Positions 1-7,932 of a DNA stretch of 64,000 nucleotides are shown in pieces (positions within the stretch are counted from its first letter, which is position 1; each line of letters begins with the position of its first letter). This stretch comes from Flavobacterium album (GTDB lineage Bacteria > Bacteroidota > Bacteroidia > Flavobacteriales > Flavobacteriaceae). The stretch spans positions 3,020,001-3,084,000 of the forward strand of contig NZ_CP029186.1 in NCBI RefSeq assembly GCF_003096035.1. Direction: 5' to 3'. A program made the position numbers and the translations under genes. The notes under the pieces were generated by a model. That model worked only from the letters and a program-made list of their open reading frames with translations, ran no database searches and was not told where the DNA came from.

Positions 1-329
1 GCTGTATAAAGTTCATAAAGCAGACAGCGGCTGAGTTTGATTTTAATATTTCCGCCGTAAAGAATGATGTATTTAAATTTCTGGCCGGGCATAAATCGAC
101 CTACGACATTATTGTAGCCGACCCGCCCTACAATTCTTCCCAAAAAGAATTTGAAACGGTGGTAACACAGGTTTTTGAAAACGGGCTACTGAATGAAGGC
201 GGCATGATGATAATAGAGCACTCCAAGCACACGCCTTTAAATCACATGGAGCATTTTTCTTTTGATAAGAAATATGGCGGAAGTATATTTTCTTTTTTTG
301 AGTTTGGGAGGAAGGATAACGGAAATTAG
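1..329 (+). CDS. rsmD: 16S rRNA (guanine-N2)-methyltransferase RsmD, C-terminal part (5' end outside window)
   Basis: The open frame enters from the left edge in phase with base 3 and ends at the TAG at 327-329, so only about 108 C-terminal residues are visible. The sequence IIVADPPYNSS carries the DPPY motif of amino-group methyltransferases. It is followed by a GGMMIIEHS strand and ends in FFEFGRKD, the usual C-terminus of RsmD. RsmD methylates G966 of 16S rRNA with S-adenosylmethionine. No start can be chosen because the N-terminal SAM-binding half lies outside the window. Assignment rests on the motif and tail, so another small rRNA N2-guanine methyltransferase is a less likely alternative. 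Confidence 0.85.
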   Translation, partial: CIKFIKQTAAEFDFNISAVKNDVFKFLAGHKSTYDIIVADPPYNSSQKEFETVVTQVFENGLLNEGGMMIIEHSKHTPLNHMEHFSFDKKYGGSIFSFFEFGRKDNGN

Positions 330-348
330 TCTGGACAACTATAATAAT

Positions 349-1644
349 ATGGAAACTAAAGCCGACCAATTTTATCCTACTTATAAATCAAGTGAAAGAG
401 ATATTTTACTTATAGAATTTGAGGAAGCTCAAAAAATTGCGAATGGGCAATTAAAAGTTTATGCTCAAGTAACAAATATACTTTTAGCAATTGCTACATT
501 TACTCTTACATTTTTCTTTGATGAAAATTTCATTAATAATTCTGGAGTCAAACTTTTTTTGACATTTCATAAAGTCTTTTTTGCTATAATACTGTTTTTT
601 TTTGGCGCAATATTATTGAGATATTTTGTTGACTTACAAAAACAAATTACTCTCAATGCAAGAAAGGTTGTTACACTCAGAACATTGCTTGGATTAGACT
701 ACGGCCACATACATTTGACATTACCTAACTGGCGTGTTGAAGGAGCTAATAATCCATTTGCAATTAAATATTTTTATAGCTGGTTTAGTTTTCAAAGTAT
801 GCCGTTTTGGCTTTTGAGTATATCAATAAATACAATCTGGTACTTATCAATTTTAAATAGCAAAGAAATTCTTTTTAGTATTCTTGATACAGAATATTTA
901 ATACCTTGGGAAATCGGATATGTTATAATCACATTAACCTACATAGTAATTTTCAGAACATCATTATATGATCGACATGAAACCTTTTTTCTAACTTTTA
1001 CTAAAAATTTTTGTGCAATTTTAAGAATCAAACTTTTAGAAAATTTCGAATATATCCTATATAGGGCAAAGCTATCTTATTTAGAGGCTGACAGGTTGAA
1101 TCTTAAATATAATTTTTTAAAAGATACAATAGTAAAGATTGAAGATGAAAACTTTCATTCAAATAATGGTGTAGTATTCAAGTCAATTGCTAGAGGAATT
1201 TTAAGTCAATCTAAATCCCTGCGAATTAGGTATGGATTTATACAAAGCGGCGGTTCTACAATTACAATGCAATTAGCAAGATCCTTATTTATTCCCGCCA
1301 CACAAAATAAATTTAAACGTAAAATTGCCGAAATACTTTTATCCATTTGGCTCAATCATCAATTCACCAAAGATGAAATACTAAAACTTTATATCGTCTC
1401 GGTTAGGTATGAGAAAGGTATATACGGATTAGCAAGAGCCTCACGTTATTTTTTTGGAAATAATAGGGATAAAACGCTAACACTTGAAGAATCATTCTTT
1501 TTAACTGAACGATTGTCTAATATCAACTCAAAAGTTAACTGGAGTAGAATCGAGCATCTGGCAAATAAAGTTTCAAATATTAATTATGACGAGTTGCTTA
1601 ATATATATCAAAAACAAATAGACGAACATAGACTAAAGATATAG
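349..1644 (+). CDS. Multi-pass membrane protein with C-terminal GT51 peptidoglycan glycosyltransferase domain
   Basis: This 431-residue protein starts at ATG 349, 19 bases after the rsmD stop; the in-frame upstream codon at 262 lies inside rsmD and is less likely. About four hydrophobic segments lie near residues 37-56, 74-96, 151-169 and 187-203. The C-terminal third has the GT51 signatures in order: EDENFHSNNG near 265 (catalytic Glu), GGSTITMQLAR near 301, an RKIAE helix, FTKDEILKLY, and GLARASRYFFG. There is no transpeptidase domain. Ordinary monofunctional glycosyltransferases have one N-terminal anchor, so the multi-span architecture is unusual. The gene is visibly more AT-rich than its neighbours, which suggests transfer. 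The fold assignment is firm, but whether it polymerises lipid II is unknown. Confidence 0.75.
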   Translation: METKADQFYPTYKSSERDILLIEFEEAQKIANGQLKVYAQVTNILLAIATFTLTFFFDENFINNSGVKLFLTFHKVFFAIILFFFGAILLRYFVDLQKQITLNARKVVTLRTLLGLDYGHIHLTLPNWRVEGANNPFAIKYFYSWFSFQSMPFWLLSISINTIWYLSILNSKEILFSILDTEYLIPWEIGYVIITLTYIVIFRTSLYDRHETFFLTFTKNFCAILRIKLLENFEYILYRAKLSYLEADRLNLKYNFLKDTIVKIEDENFHSNNGVVFKSIARGILSQSKSLRIRYGFIQSGGSTITMQLARSLFIPATQNKFKRKIAEILLSIWLNHQFTKDEILKLYIVSVRYEKGIYGLARASRYFFGNNRDKTLTLEESFFLTERLSNINSKVNWSRIEHLANKVSNINYDELLNIYQKQIDEHRLKI

Positions 1645-1665
1645 TTATCTTTCTAACAAAAAATA

Positions 1666-1985
1666 AAGCAGGCCTGTAAGCCGGATTCTGTGCCCGTCAA
1701 CGACGCGGCCCTTATCATTTATCTGGACCATTCATTACTGAATGGCTCTATCTGCCTACCCCCCGGCATCGGACGGGCCGTCCTACATATAGCCGGTGTA
1801 CATGGCATTTCACCGCATAGAGTTTACCTGGTTTCACTACAGCATTACCTGTACATACTTTCTGTTGCACTTGTCCTCCCGCGGTTCTGCATCCCGCAGT
1901 GACGGGCGTTACCCGCTATGCTGCCCTCTGGTGTCCGGACTTTCCTCGCTCTGTGGTTAGAACGCGATAAGGCGGCCTGCTGGCG
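1666..1985 (-). ncRNA. rnpB: RNase P RNA component
   Basis: Read on the minus strand, the region has the universal RNase P 5' signature GAGGAAAGTCCGGAC followed by ACCAGAGGGCAGCATAG near 1917-1950. The 3' end has the matching CAGAATCCGGCTTACAGGCC segment near 1671-1690, which pairs back to close the molecule. The ends GCAGGCCGCC and GGCCTGC form the terminal helix. The length of about 320 bases is normal for this RNA, the catalytic subunit of RNase P that trims tRNA 5' leaders. Exact ends are approximate. A 70-codon open frame on the plus strand is a shadow. Confidence 0.95.
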
Positions 1986-2007
1986 CGAAAGTACGTTATT
2001 TAAATGA

Positions 2008-2033
2008 GTTTTCAGTCGCAGTCACAGTTTTCA
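2008..2033. repeat. Dispersed short repeat, copy 1 (TTTTCAGTCGCAGTC type)
   Basis: The string TTTTCAGTCGCAGTC followed by a second CAGTTTTCA recurs near 56493-56519 and, inverted, near 12987-13006. A partial relative lies at 28143-28160. All copies sit just outside coding regions. The rest of the 2034-2213 gap holds no gene that I can support. Confidence 0.6.
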
Positions 2034-2213
2034 TTTGCTCACTCTTGTGAATTATAGGTTACGAAGCGGTACACCGGACTTCCGACTTCGGACTTATCAT
2101 TATCCAAAAATCTAACATTCTTTAAGAAAAACCTTAACAATTCATTGGCGCATTAACACTTATAGAATGGCTAATTTTAAGTAAATAAAACAGCTAACAT
2201 AAATCAAAATATC

Positions 2214-2522
2214 ATGGACAGACAGATGTATCATTACGCCACAGTATCTAAGGCGTTACAGGAACTGAACGACAAAGGCTATACAACCGACTTCAACCTT
2301 GAGGAAGAACGTATTAAAACCAATTCTGAAGACTTTGAAATTTCGCACATTTACCGTTATGAAGGAGAAAGCGATCCCGGCGATGAAGCTACCGTATACG
2401 GCATTAAATCGAAAGGCGGAGAGAAAGGCGTATTCGTTGTTAGCCCCGGCGCATTTAGTGAAGACGGCGCAGCAAAAGTATTGCTTGACATGTCTATAAA
2501 AGGCCGCGCAGAACAGCAATAA
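2214..2522 (+). CDS. Small conserved protein of unknown function, upstream partner of topoisomerase IB
   Basis: This encodes 102 residues, soluble, with no signal peptide or membrane segment. It is rich in charged residues and ends with [23 protein letters not shown] recognise it as a small protein common in Bacteroidota. Such proteins are sometimes labelled phosphoribosylpyrophosphate synthetase in databases, but no PRPP-binding motif is visible and that label looks unsupported. The stop is two bases before the topoisomerase start, so the two are probably one transcript. A second in-frame ATG at 2226 is an alternative start. Function is unknown. Confidence 0.75.
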   Translation: MDRQMYHYATVSKALQELNDKGYTTDFNLEEERIKTNSEDFEISHIYRYEGESDPGDEATVYGIKSKGGEKGVFVVSPGAFSEDGAAKVLLDMSIKGRAEQQ

Positions 2523-2524
2523 AC

Positions 2525-3601
2525 ATGAACAGGCTTCAGAAAAGGCTCGAAAAAATAGGGAGCGATCCCAAAATTACCGCCAAAGCCGTTGGCCTGCGTT
2601 ATTCTTTAAAGTCGGATAAAGGCTATTACAGGAAGCGGAAGGGCAGCGGCTTTACTTATATAGACGAAGAGCGTAGAACAGTTAAGGATAAGGAAGTGCT
2701 CGACCGCATTAAGAAGCTGGTGATACCTCCCGCATGGCAAGATGTGTGGATCTCCCCTTTTGAGAATGGGCATCTGCAGGTTACGGGTATTGATACCAAA
2801 GGCAGGAAGCAGTACCGCTACCACCCGGAGTGGAACAAAATACGCAACCAGTCAAAATTCTTCAGGCTGCGAAGGTTTGCCAATGCATTGCCTCATATCC
2901 GCGAGCAGGTAGAAAAAGACCTGGCGCGAAAGGGGCTGCCTTATGAAAAGGTGATAGCCCTTGTAGTAAAGCTTATTGAGCTCACAAACATCCGGATAGG
3001 CAACGATGCCTACAAAAAACTGTATGGCTCCTTCGGGCTTACTACATTGCGTGACAAACATGTTAAGTTTGACGGGGCAACCGTAGTATTTGATTTTGTC
3101 GGGAAAAAAGGCGTAAAGCACAAGATAAAATTACAAAGTCGCAGAATGGCCAACCTTGTAAAGAAATGCAGGGACATTCCCGGACAAGAGCTTTTCCAAT
3201 ATTATGACGACGATGGGAAGCATCACACAATTGGATCCGGAGATGTGAACCATTACATCAAGGAAATTTCGGGAGAAGATTTTACCGCCAAAGATTTCCG
3301 TGCATGGGCAGGCAGCCTGAATGCCTTATGTGCTTTTCATGAGTGCGGCGAATTTACCAGCGAAAGCGACTGCAAAAAGAAGATTGTTGCCGTATTGGAT
3401 TCTGTTGCCGAAAAGTTGGGGAACACACGCACTGTATGTAAAAAATACTACGTTCACCCTACTGTTATCGCGGCATTTGAAAGCGGCAATATTTCAAAAT
3501 ATAAATGCGACGACGTGCCTATGAAGGGTGAGCTGAACGCGCAGGAGAAGTCGCTTCTACAATTGCTTTCCACTGAAGATATCGCGGAAGTATTAGCCTA
3601 A
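2525..3601 (+). CDS. DNA topoisomerase IB (poxvirus type)
   Basis: This 358-residue protein matches the short poxvirus-like bacterial type IB topoisomerases. These nick one strand through a 3'-phosphotyrosine, relax supercoils and reseal without ATP. Visible catalytic elements are Arg in ELTNIRIGN (about 157), Lys in the GKKGVKHK loop (about 195-199), Arg in KDFRAWAGS (about 259) and the nucleophilic Tyr in KKYYVHP (about 309). The N-terminal half contains the IPPAWxDVWI and GRKQYRYH segments typical of the DNA-binding lobe. It follows the preceding small gene by two bases. The complete catalytic set argues for an active enzyme. Its cellular role in bacteria is not well defined. Confidence 0.93.
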   Translation: MNRLQKRLEKIGSDPKITAKAVGLRYSLKSDKGYYRKRKGSGFTYIDEERRTVKDKEVLDRIKKLVIPPAWQDVWISPFENGHLQVTGIDTKGRKQYRYHPEWNKIRNQSKFFRLRRFANALPHIREQVEKDLARKGLPYEKVIALVVKLIELTNIRIGNDAYKKLYGSFGLTTLRDKHVKFDGATVVFDFVGKKGVKHKIKLQSRRMANLVKKCRDIPGQELFQYYDDDGKHHTIGSGDVNHYIKEISGEDFTAKDFRAWAGSLNALCAFHECGEFTSESDCKKKIVAVLDSVAEKLGNTRTVCKKYYVHPTVIAAFESGNISKYKCDDVPMKGELNAQEKSLLQLLSTEDIAEVLA

Positions 3602-3752
3602 TGCATTAAAATTAAAGGTTGAAAATTTAAATCTGAAATATATGTGATTAAGCTTGGATTTACGAAAGCAGCTATCAGTCAAAGCCTTAATCATATTTGC
3701 ATTTTTCTGCCATGAATCTTTAAATTTTCAATCTTTAAATCTTTAAATTCAA

Positions 3753-3760
3753 TATATTTG
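3753..3760 (+). promoter_or_regulatory. -7 promoter element TATATTTG for dnaX
   Basis: TATATTTG matches the Bacteroidota primary-sigma -7 consensus TAnnTTTG and lies 16 bases before the dnaX ATG. The expected start of transcription is about 5-8 bases downstream, giving a very short leader. No good TTG -33 element is seen at the usual spacing. Confidence 0.5.
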
Positions 3761-3776
3761 CTCCACAGTTATCTCC

Positions 3777-4862
3777 ATGGAACAATTCATCGTATCAGCC
3801 CGTAAATACCGACCGCAGACATTTAAGGATGTCGTGGGCCAGCAGGCTATTACCAATACGCTGCTGAATGCCATTGAGAGCAACCATTTAGCGCAGGCCT
3901 TATTGTTCACTGGACCGCGGGGCGTGGGCAAGACCACCTGCGCGCGTATCCTTGCGCGCAAGATCAACCAGGAAGGCTATGATGACCCGTATGAGGATTT
4001 TGCCTTTAATGTATTTGAGCTCGATGCTGCTTCCAACAACTCTGTAGATGATATCCGCAGCCTTATCGACCAGGTGAGGATACCGCCACAGACAGGGAAA
4101 TACAAGGTTTATATCATCGATGAGGTGCACATGCTTTCTCAGGCCGCTTTCAACGCGTTCCTGAAAACACTGGAAGAGCCTCCAAGGCATGCCATTTTTA
4201 TACTGGCTACTACCGAGAAGCACAAGATCATCCCAACGATACTTTCACGCTGCCAGATATTCGACTTTAAGCGGATAACCGTAAAGGATGCCAAAGAGCA
4301 TCTTGCTGAAGTGGCACGCAGCCAGGGTATCACTTTTGAAGATGACGCACTGCACATTATTGCCCAGAAAGCGGATGGCGCTATGCGTGATGCACTTTCG
4401 ATATTTGACCGTGTGGTGAGCTATTGCGGCAATAACCTTACGCGCCAGGCTGTAACCGAGAACCTGAACGTACTCGATTATGAGTACTACGTAAAGGTAA
4501 CCGACCTGATACTCGAAAACCGTATCCCTGAATTGCTACTTACTTATAACGACATCCTTGCGAAAGGCTTTGACGGGCACCATTTTGTGGCAGGGCTTGC
4601 CTCCCACTTCCGTGACCTGTTAGTGTGTAAAAACCCTGCAACACTTGTATTGCTTGAGGCTGGTGAAACGGCCCAGCAGCTCTACAGGGCGCAGTCGCAA
4701 AAAGCATCACAGGACTTTTTATTGCAGGGTATAGACATTGCCAATGAGTGCGACCTGAAATACAAAGTGAGCCAAAACCAGCGACTCCTTGTTGAGCTTT
4801 GCCTTATGCAGCTTGCCTCCATCACCTTTGATGGAGAAAAAAAAAAGCTGACCGGTTTATAA
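3777..4862 (+). CDS. dnaX: DNA polymerase III subunit gamma/tau, zero-frame (gamma-like) product
   Basis: The 361-residue zero-frame product is the clamp-loader ATPase: RARK-YRPQTF start, Walker A GPRGVGKTT at about 46-54, Walker B VYIIDEVHM at about 111-119, the SRC motif in TILSRCQIF, and the collar-domain helices. It loads the beta clamp and organises the replisome. The four zinc-binding cysteines seen in the E. coli protein after Walker A are absent, replaced by an acidic stretch. Translation in this frame stops at 4860-4862, nine residues after entering a run of ten A bases. Homologous tau sequence continues at once in the -1 frame, so this product is either a real gamma form or the result of a sequence error in the run. 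Confidence 0.93.
   Translation: MEQFIVSARKYRPQTFKDVVGQQAITNTLLNAIESNHLAQALLFTGPRGVGKTTCARILARKINQEGYDDPYEDFAFNVFELDAASNNSVDDIRSLIDQVRIPPQTGKYKVYIIDEVHMLSQAAFNAFLKTLEEPPRHAIFILATTEKHKIIPTILSRCQIFDFKRITVKDAKEHLAEVARSQGITFEDDALHIIAQKADGAMRDALSIFDRVVSYCGNNLTRQAVTENLNVLDYEYYVKVTDLILENRIPELLLTYNDILAKGFDGHHFVAGLASHFRDLLVCKNPATLVLLEAGETAQQLYRAQSQKASQDFLLQGIDIANECDLKYKVSQNQRLLVELCLMQLASITFDGEKKKLTGL
4837..4846 (+). promoter_or_regulatory. A10 slippery tract with candidate downstream stem, dnaX frameshift site
   Basis: Ten consecutive A bases lie in the zero frame as GAA AAA AAA AAG. This contains the heptamer A AAA AAG in the phase used for -1 shifting in E. coli dnaX. A -1 ribosomal shift, or a transcript with one extra A, joins the zero frame to the open tau frame that starts with GCT at 4847. 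Downstream, CTGACC at 4848 can pair with GGTCAG at 4913. Inside that, TTATAAT and ATTATAA can pair around an 11-base loop. Whether the shift is programmed cannot be told from sequence alone. Confidence 0.6.
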
Positions 4863-5542
4863 TCCCTCCTCATTATTATAAGGACAATGCCCCGGCTATT
4901 AAGGTCAGGGTTGAGGAAACTATTGTACAAACGCCGGAAATTACCCTCGAAACCGTATCGGTTTCTATAGAGGAAAAGCCGGCTGCCATCACCCCGCTGC
5001 CTACTACCGAACTTGAAGTAGATACTCCTGAAATCGTAAAGCCTGTTGCCGTTAAGGTTGAGGATAACGATGGTGAGGTAAGAGTATCCGCTTTTTCGCT
5101 CGCCGGGCTTCGAAAGAAACGGGAACTGCAGGAAAGCCAGAAGGCACAGGTACGCAATGCCGACGAATTGCCACGCGAGCCGTTCAACGAGACCGACATG
5201 CGCCTGCAATGGAACAAATTTGCACAGCGCCTTAGCGATAGCGGCCAGAAGATTATGGCAACCTACATGCAGATCAACGACCCGGTGCTGGATGCCGATG
5301 GGTTTACCATTCGACTGGAACTTCCGAACGCAGGCTCTAAAGTGGATTTTGATAACAATAAGCACGAATTGCTTGGCTACCTACGCGGTAAGCTGCACAA
5401 CCATGACATTGTTATTGATGTACACGTAAATGAGGTCGTTTCCTCAAGGCATGCCTTTACCCCTCAGGAAAAATTCGAAAAGCTTAAGGCCATTAACCCT
5501 GCTGTGGAAACGCTGAGGAAAATGTTTGATTTGGATATTTAG
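4847..5542 (+). CDS. dnaX: DNA polymerase III tau-specific C-terminal part, in the -1 frame relative to dnaX start
   Basis: Reading from 4847 in the -1 frame gives about 231 residues that begin ADRFIIPPHYYKD, pass through an acidic, proline-rich linker and end in a compact domain with LPREPFNETDM, LQWNKFAQRL and RLELPNAGSKVDF. This is the usual tau tail of Bacteroidota DnaX, which in other bacteria contacts polymerase alpha and the helicase. Joined to the zero-frame part it makes a protein of about 588 residues. No ATG precedes the conserved part. Only a TTG at 5168 could start it independently, which I consider unlikely. The open, family-like frame shows that the tail is under selection. Confidence 0.85.
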   Translation, partial: ADRFIIPPHYYKDNAPAIKVRVEETIVQTPEITLETVSVSIEEKPAAITPLPTTELEVDTPEIVKPVAVKVEDNDGEVRVSAFSLAGLRKKRELQESQKAQVRNADELPREPFNETDMRLQWNKFAQRLSDSGQKIMATYMQINDPVLDADGFTIRLELPNAGSKVDFDNNKHELLGYLRGKLHNHDIVIDVHVNEVVSSRHAFTPQEKFEKLKAINPAVETLRKMFDLDI

Positions 5543-5640
5543 ATTACTGGAGGTTGGATTATTATAATCTTCGGTTGTAATTGAGCAATAAACTGACTCT
5601 ATCAGAAGTTAAATAAAATAACTGCCTTGAGAATTAAAAT

Positions 5641-6429
5641 ATGAAATCATTAATCGCTGCCTTTTTTTTACTATTTCTCTTCTCCTGCAAAAGTAAAATG
5701 CCGCATCCCGATGCCTCTTTGCCTGAAAATACTGAGACTATAGCGGAAACCACAGTTACCCCCGAAAATGTGATGAAAGCCTCACTGTCCCTTTATAATA
5801 AAGAATTTGCAAATTTTAATATGGTACAGCACAATTCCGACAGCATACTGGCCTCACACCTGCAAATAGAAATGATCGGCAGGGGACTGTTTGAAAAGAT
5901 GCAGGAGAATCCTGTTAGCTTTTGGGATGAAGATGCCAAAGGCGCGGTGAAGATCGATACGGTGCTTACCTTAAAGACAAGGGACACGGTACTAACGTTT
6001 ATAGATGATCTAACCGACACCGAAATGCACCGCACATTCAGTTACGAAGGCCGACTGCCGGTCATTAATCATTTTGTGGTCCTGGGTACATATTATGAAG
6101 ATTACGGTTATATGCTCTTCAATATGGATACGGGTTATAATACATCTACCTATCAGGCATTCCCACTTATATCACCTGATAAAAAATACATCGTTTCGCT
6201 CTATGCGAACACCCATTCACCTCAATCGGCGGAAATGAGCATTGAAAGGATCGAAGGAGGAGAAATTATTCCTTTATTGAAAGCCGGCTTTACCAACTGG
6301 ATGCCGCAGGAATCGTTTTATGGCAGTGATGGCTGGCTTTACATCTCCGTAAATCACCCGAAAACGTACTGGACACCTGATGGAGAGGTAAGTGAAGAGC
6401 ACCAATATATTAGGATTAAAATTTTATAA
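5641..6429 (+). CDS. Lipoprotein of unknown function
   Basis: This 262-residue protein has a lipoprotein signal: MKSLIAAFFLLFLFSC with the lipobox Cys at 16, followed by a charged linker. It is therefore expected in the periplasm or outer membrane. The body contains many short beta-strand-like stretches and a PLISPDKKYIVSLYANTH segment that resembles a blade of a beta-propeller, but no family is recognised. It is followed convergently by the macro-domain gene, with nine bases between stop codons. Function unknown. Confidence 0.8.
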   Translation: MKSLIAAFFLLFLFSCKSKMPHPDASLPENTETIAETTVTPENVMKASLSLYNKEFANFNMVQHNSDSILASHLQIEMIGRGLFEKMQENPVSFWDEDAKGAVKIDTVLTLKTRDTVLTFIDDLTDTEMHRTFSYEGRLPVINHFVVLGTYYEDYGYMLFNMDTGYNTSTYQAFPLISPDKKYIVSLYANTHSPQSAEMSIERIEGGEIIPLLKAGFTNWMPQESFYGSDGWLYISVNHPKTYWTPDGEVSEEHQYIRIKIL

Positions 6430-6438
6430 CAAGCTTAA

Positions 6439-6957
6439 TCACCTAAGAATATCATCATAAAATTTATAATTCTCCTCATCAAAGCAGACGAAAATCACTT
6501 CTTTGATAATGTCATTTTCTGCAAGGAAATCCGAAACCGTTCCGATTGCAATCTTTGCAGCCTTGTCTTTCGGAAAATGGTAAATGCCGGTACTGATATT
6601 TGGAAAAGCGATAGTTTCGATGCCATTTTTAACTGCAAGTTTCATGCTGTTGGCATAGGCGCTTTTCAATAATTCTTCTTCCCCGCTCTTACCGCCGTTC
6701 CAAACCGGCCCAACGGTATGGATCACATATTTAGCCTTTAGCCTCCCTCCGGTCGTAATTACTGCTTCTCCGGTACGGCAGCCACCCTGCCTGTTGCGTA
6801 TTGCAATGCACTCATCAAGTATGGCCTTGCCGCCCGCAATATGTATAGCACCATCCACGCCTCCACCGCCAAGAAGCGACGAGTTGGCCGCGTTCACGAT
6901 GGCATCGGTCTCCATTTTGGTAATATCGCCTTTGACAAGTTTTATTTTAGATTCCAT
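6439..6957 (-). CDS. Macro-domain protein, O-acetyl-ADP-ribose deacetylase type
   Basis: This 172-residue single-domain protein has the macro-domain signatures [31 protein letters not shown] at the N-terminus, [10 protein letters not shown] in the middle and [13 protein letters not shown] near residue 115-127. These form the ADP-ribose pocket of the MacroD/YmdB class, which hydrolyses O-acetyl-ADP-ribose and mono-ADP-ribosylated substrates. The NAANSS asparagine and the [10 protein letters not shown] loop needed for catalysis are present. It starts three bases after the ppx stop on the same strand, so it is probably co-transcribed with the polyphosphate genes. Confidence 0.92.
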   Translation of the reverse strand: MESKIKLVKGDITKMETDAIVNAANSSLLGGGGVDGAIHIAGGKAILDECIAIRNRQGGCRTGEAVITTGGRLKAKYVIHTVGPVWNGGKSGEEELLKSAYANSMKLAVKNGIETIAFPNISTGIYHFPKDKAAKIAIGTVSDFLAENDIIKEVIFVCFDEENYKFYDDILR

Positions 6958-6960
6958 AAC

Positions 6961-7851
6961 TTATATCTTTCCGTAATACATGGCTTTTACAATACCGTCC
7001 GAAAGCCCTATTTTTGGCACATAAATGTTGCGTGCGCCACTCCATTTCATGGCATTCAGGTAAATGCGCGCCGCGTAGATAATAACGTCGGCACGATCGG
7101 GGTTAAGGCTGAGCTCCGAGATACGCTGCTCATAGCTGAGTCCATTGAGGAATTGGTACTGCGAATTTACATAAAAATAGGACAGCGGCTTTTCCTGCTG
7201 CTTGCCCGACATTTTGAAAAGTTTGTTGATGTTCCCACCCGACCCGATAAGGATCACATTATCATAAGGCTCAACTATTTTCTTGATCCATTTTTCTATT
7301 TCCTGCCACACGAGCTCACTTACCATATTGTTAAGCAGGCGTACAGTCCCGTTCTTAAACGATTTGGAAGCCACTATTTTGCCTTCAGTAAATAAAGAGA
7401 ACTCAGTGCTGCCGCCACCTACATCCACAAAAAGATAAGTATGGTCCGGTTTGATGAAATGGTGCAGATCGGTAGCCGCGATAATTCCGGCTTCTTTCCT
7501 TCCATCAATGATCTCTATCCTGATGCCCGCTTCCTGTTCGATAATATCCACGACATCCTTAGCATTGTATGCCTCACGCATTGCCGATGTTGCGCAAGCC
7601 ATGTAACGTTCCACTTTGTGTACTTTCATCAGCAGCTTGTAGGCTTTCATCGCATCGATCATCCGTTGCGTATTTTCTTCGGATATCTCCCCTACGGTAA
7701 ATGAATCCTGTCCCAGGCGTATAGGCACACGCACCAGCGATTCTTTGTTGAACTGTGTTTCCTTACCTTCCTGCTCTACGATATTGGTAACCAATAGCCT
7801 CATGGCATTGGACCCGATATCTATCGCTGCATATTTTTTTAGTGTAATCAT
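6961..7851 (-). CDS. ppx: Exopolyphosphatase / guanosine pentaphosphatase family protein
   Basis: This 296-residue protein of the Ppx/GppA family has AAIDIGSNAMRLLV as phosphate-1 loop near residues 8-21, ACATSAMREA near 85, the adenosine-like DVGGGSTEFSLF motif near 145, and LIGSGGNINKL near 207. Family members remove terminal phosphate from polyphosphate or pppGpp. The length fits the short bacterial form without the C-terminal HD extension found in the E. coli enzymes. It is downstream of ppk1 on the same strand and just upstream of the macro gene, giving a synthesis and breakdown pair. Which substrate it prefers cannot be read from sequence. Confidence 0.92.
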   Translation of the reverse strand: MITLKKYAAIDIGSNAMRLLVTNIVEQEGKETQFNKESLVRVPIRLGQDSFTVGEISEENTQRMIDAMKAYKLLMKVHKVERYMACATSAMREAYNAKDVVDIIEQEAGIRIEIIDGRKEAGIIAATDLHHFIKPDHTYLFVDVGGGSTEFSLFTEGKIVASKSFKNGTVRLLNNMVSELVWQEIEKWIKKIVEPYDNVILIGSGGNINKLFKMSGKQQEKPLSYFYVNSQYQFLNGLSYEQRISELSLNPDRADVIIYAARIYLNAMKWSGARNIYVPKIGLSDGIVKAMYYGKI

Positions 7852-7864
7852 TCTCTCTGAGGAA

Positions 7865-7925
7865 GGTGCTGAGGTGCTTAGGCACTTAGGTTCTTAGGCC
7901 CTAAGCAACTCAGAACCTCAGTCCC
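7865..7925. repeat. Intergenic repeat rich in CTTAGG/CCTAAG units
   Basis: The ppk1-ppx gap is filled by alternating GAGGTGCTTAGG, ACTTAGGTTCTTAGG and inverse CCTAAG...CTCAGAACCTCAG units that can fold on themselves. A close relative lies at 23881-23946 and a weaker one at 12778-12830. It separates ppk1 from ppx and could be a processing or attenuation element. Confidence 0.6.
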
Positions 7926-7932
7926 TTGCGCT

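Noticed and set aside
1690..1902. 70-codon plus-strand open frame
   Set aside because: It lies within the RNase P RNA gene on the other strand; no protein features.
4682..5365. 227-codon minus-strand frame over the dnaX frameshift region
   Set aside because: The plus strand holds conserved gamma/tau sequence in two frames; the antisense frame is chance.
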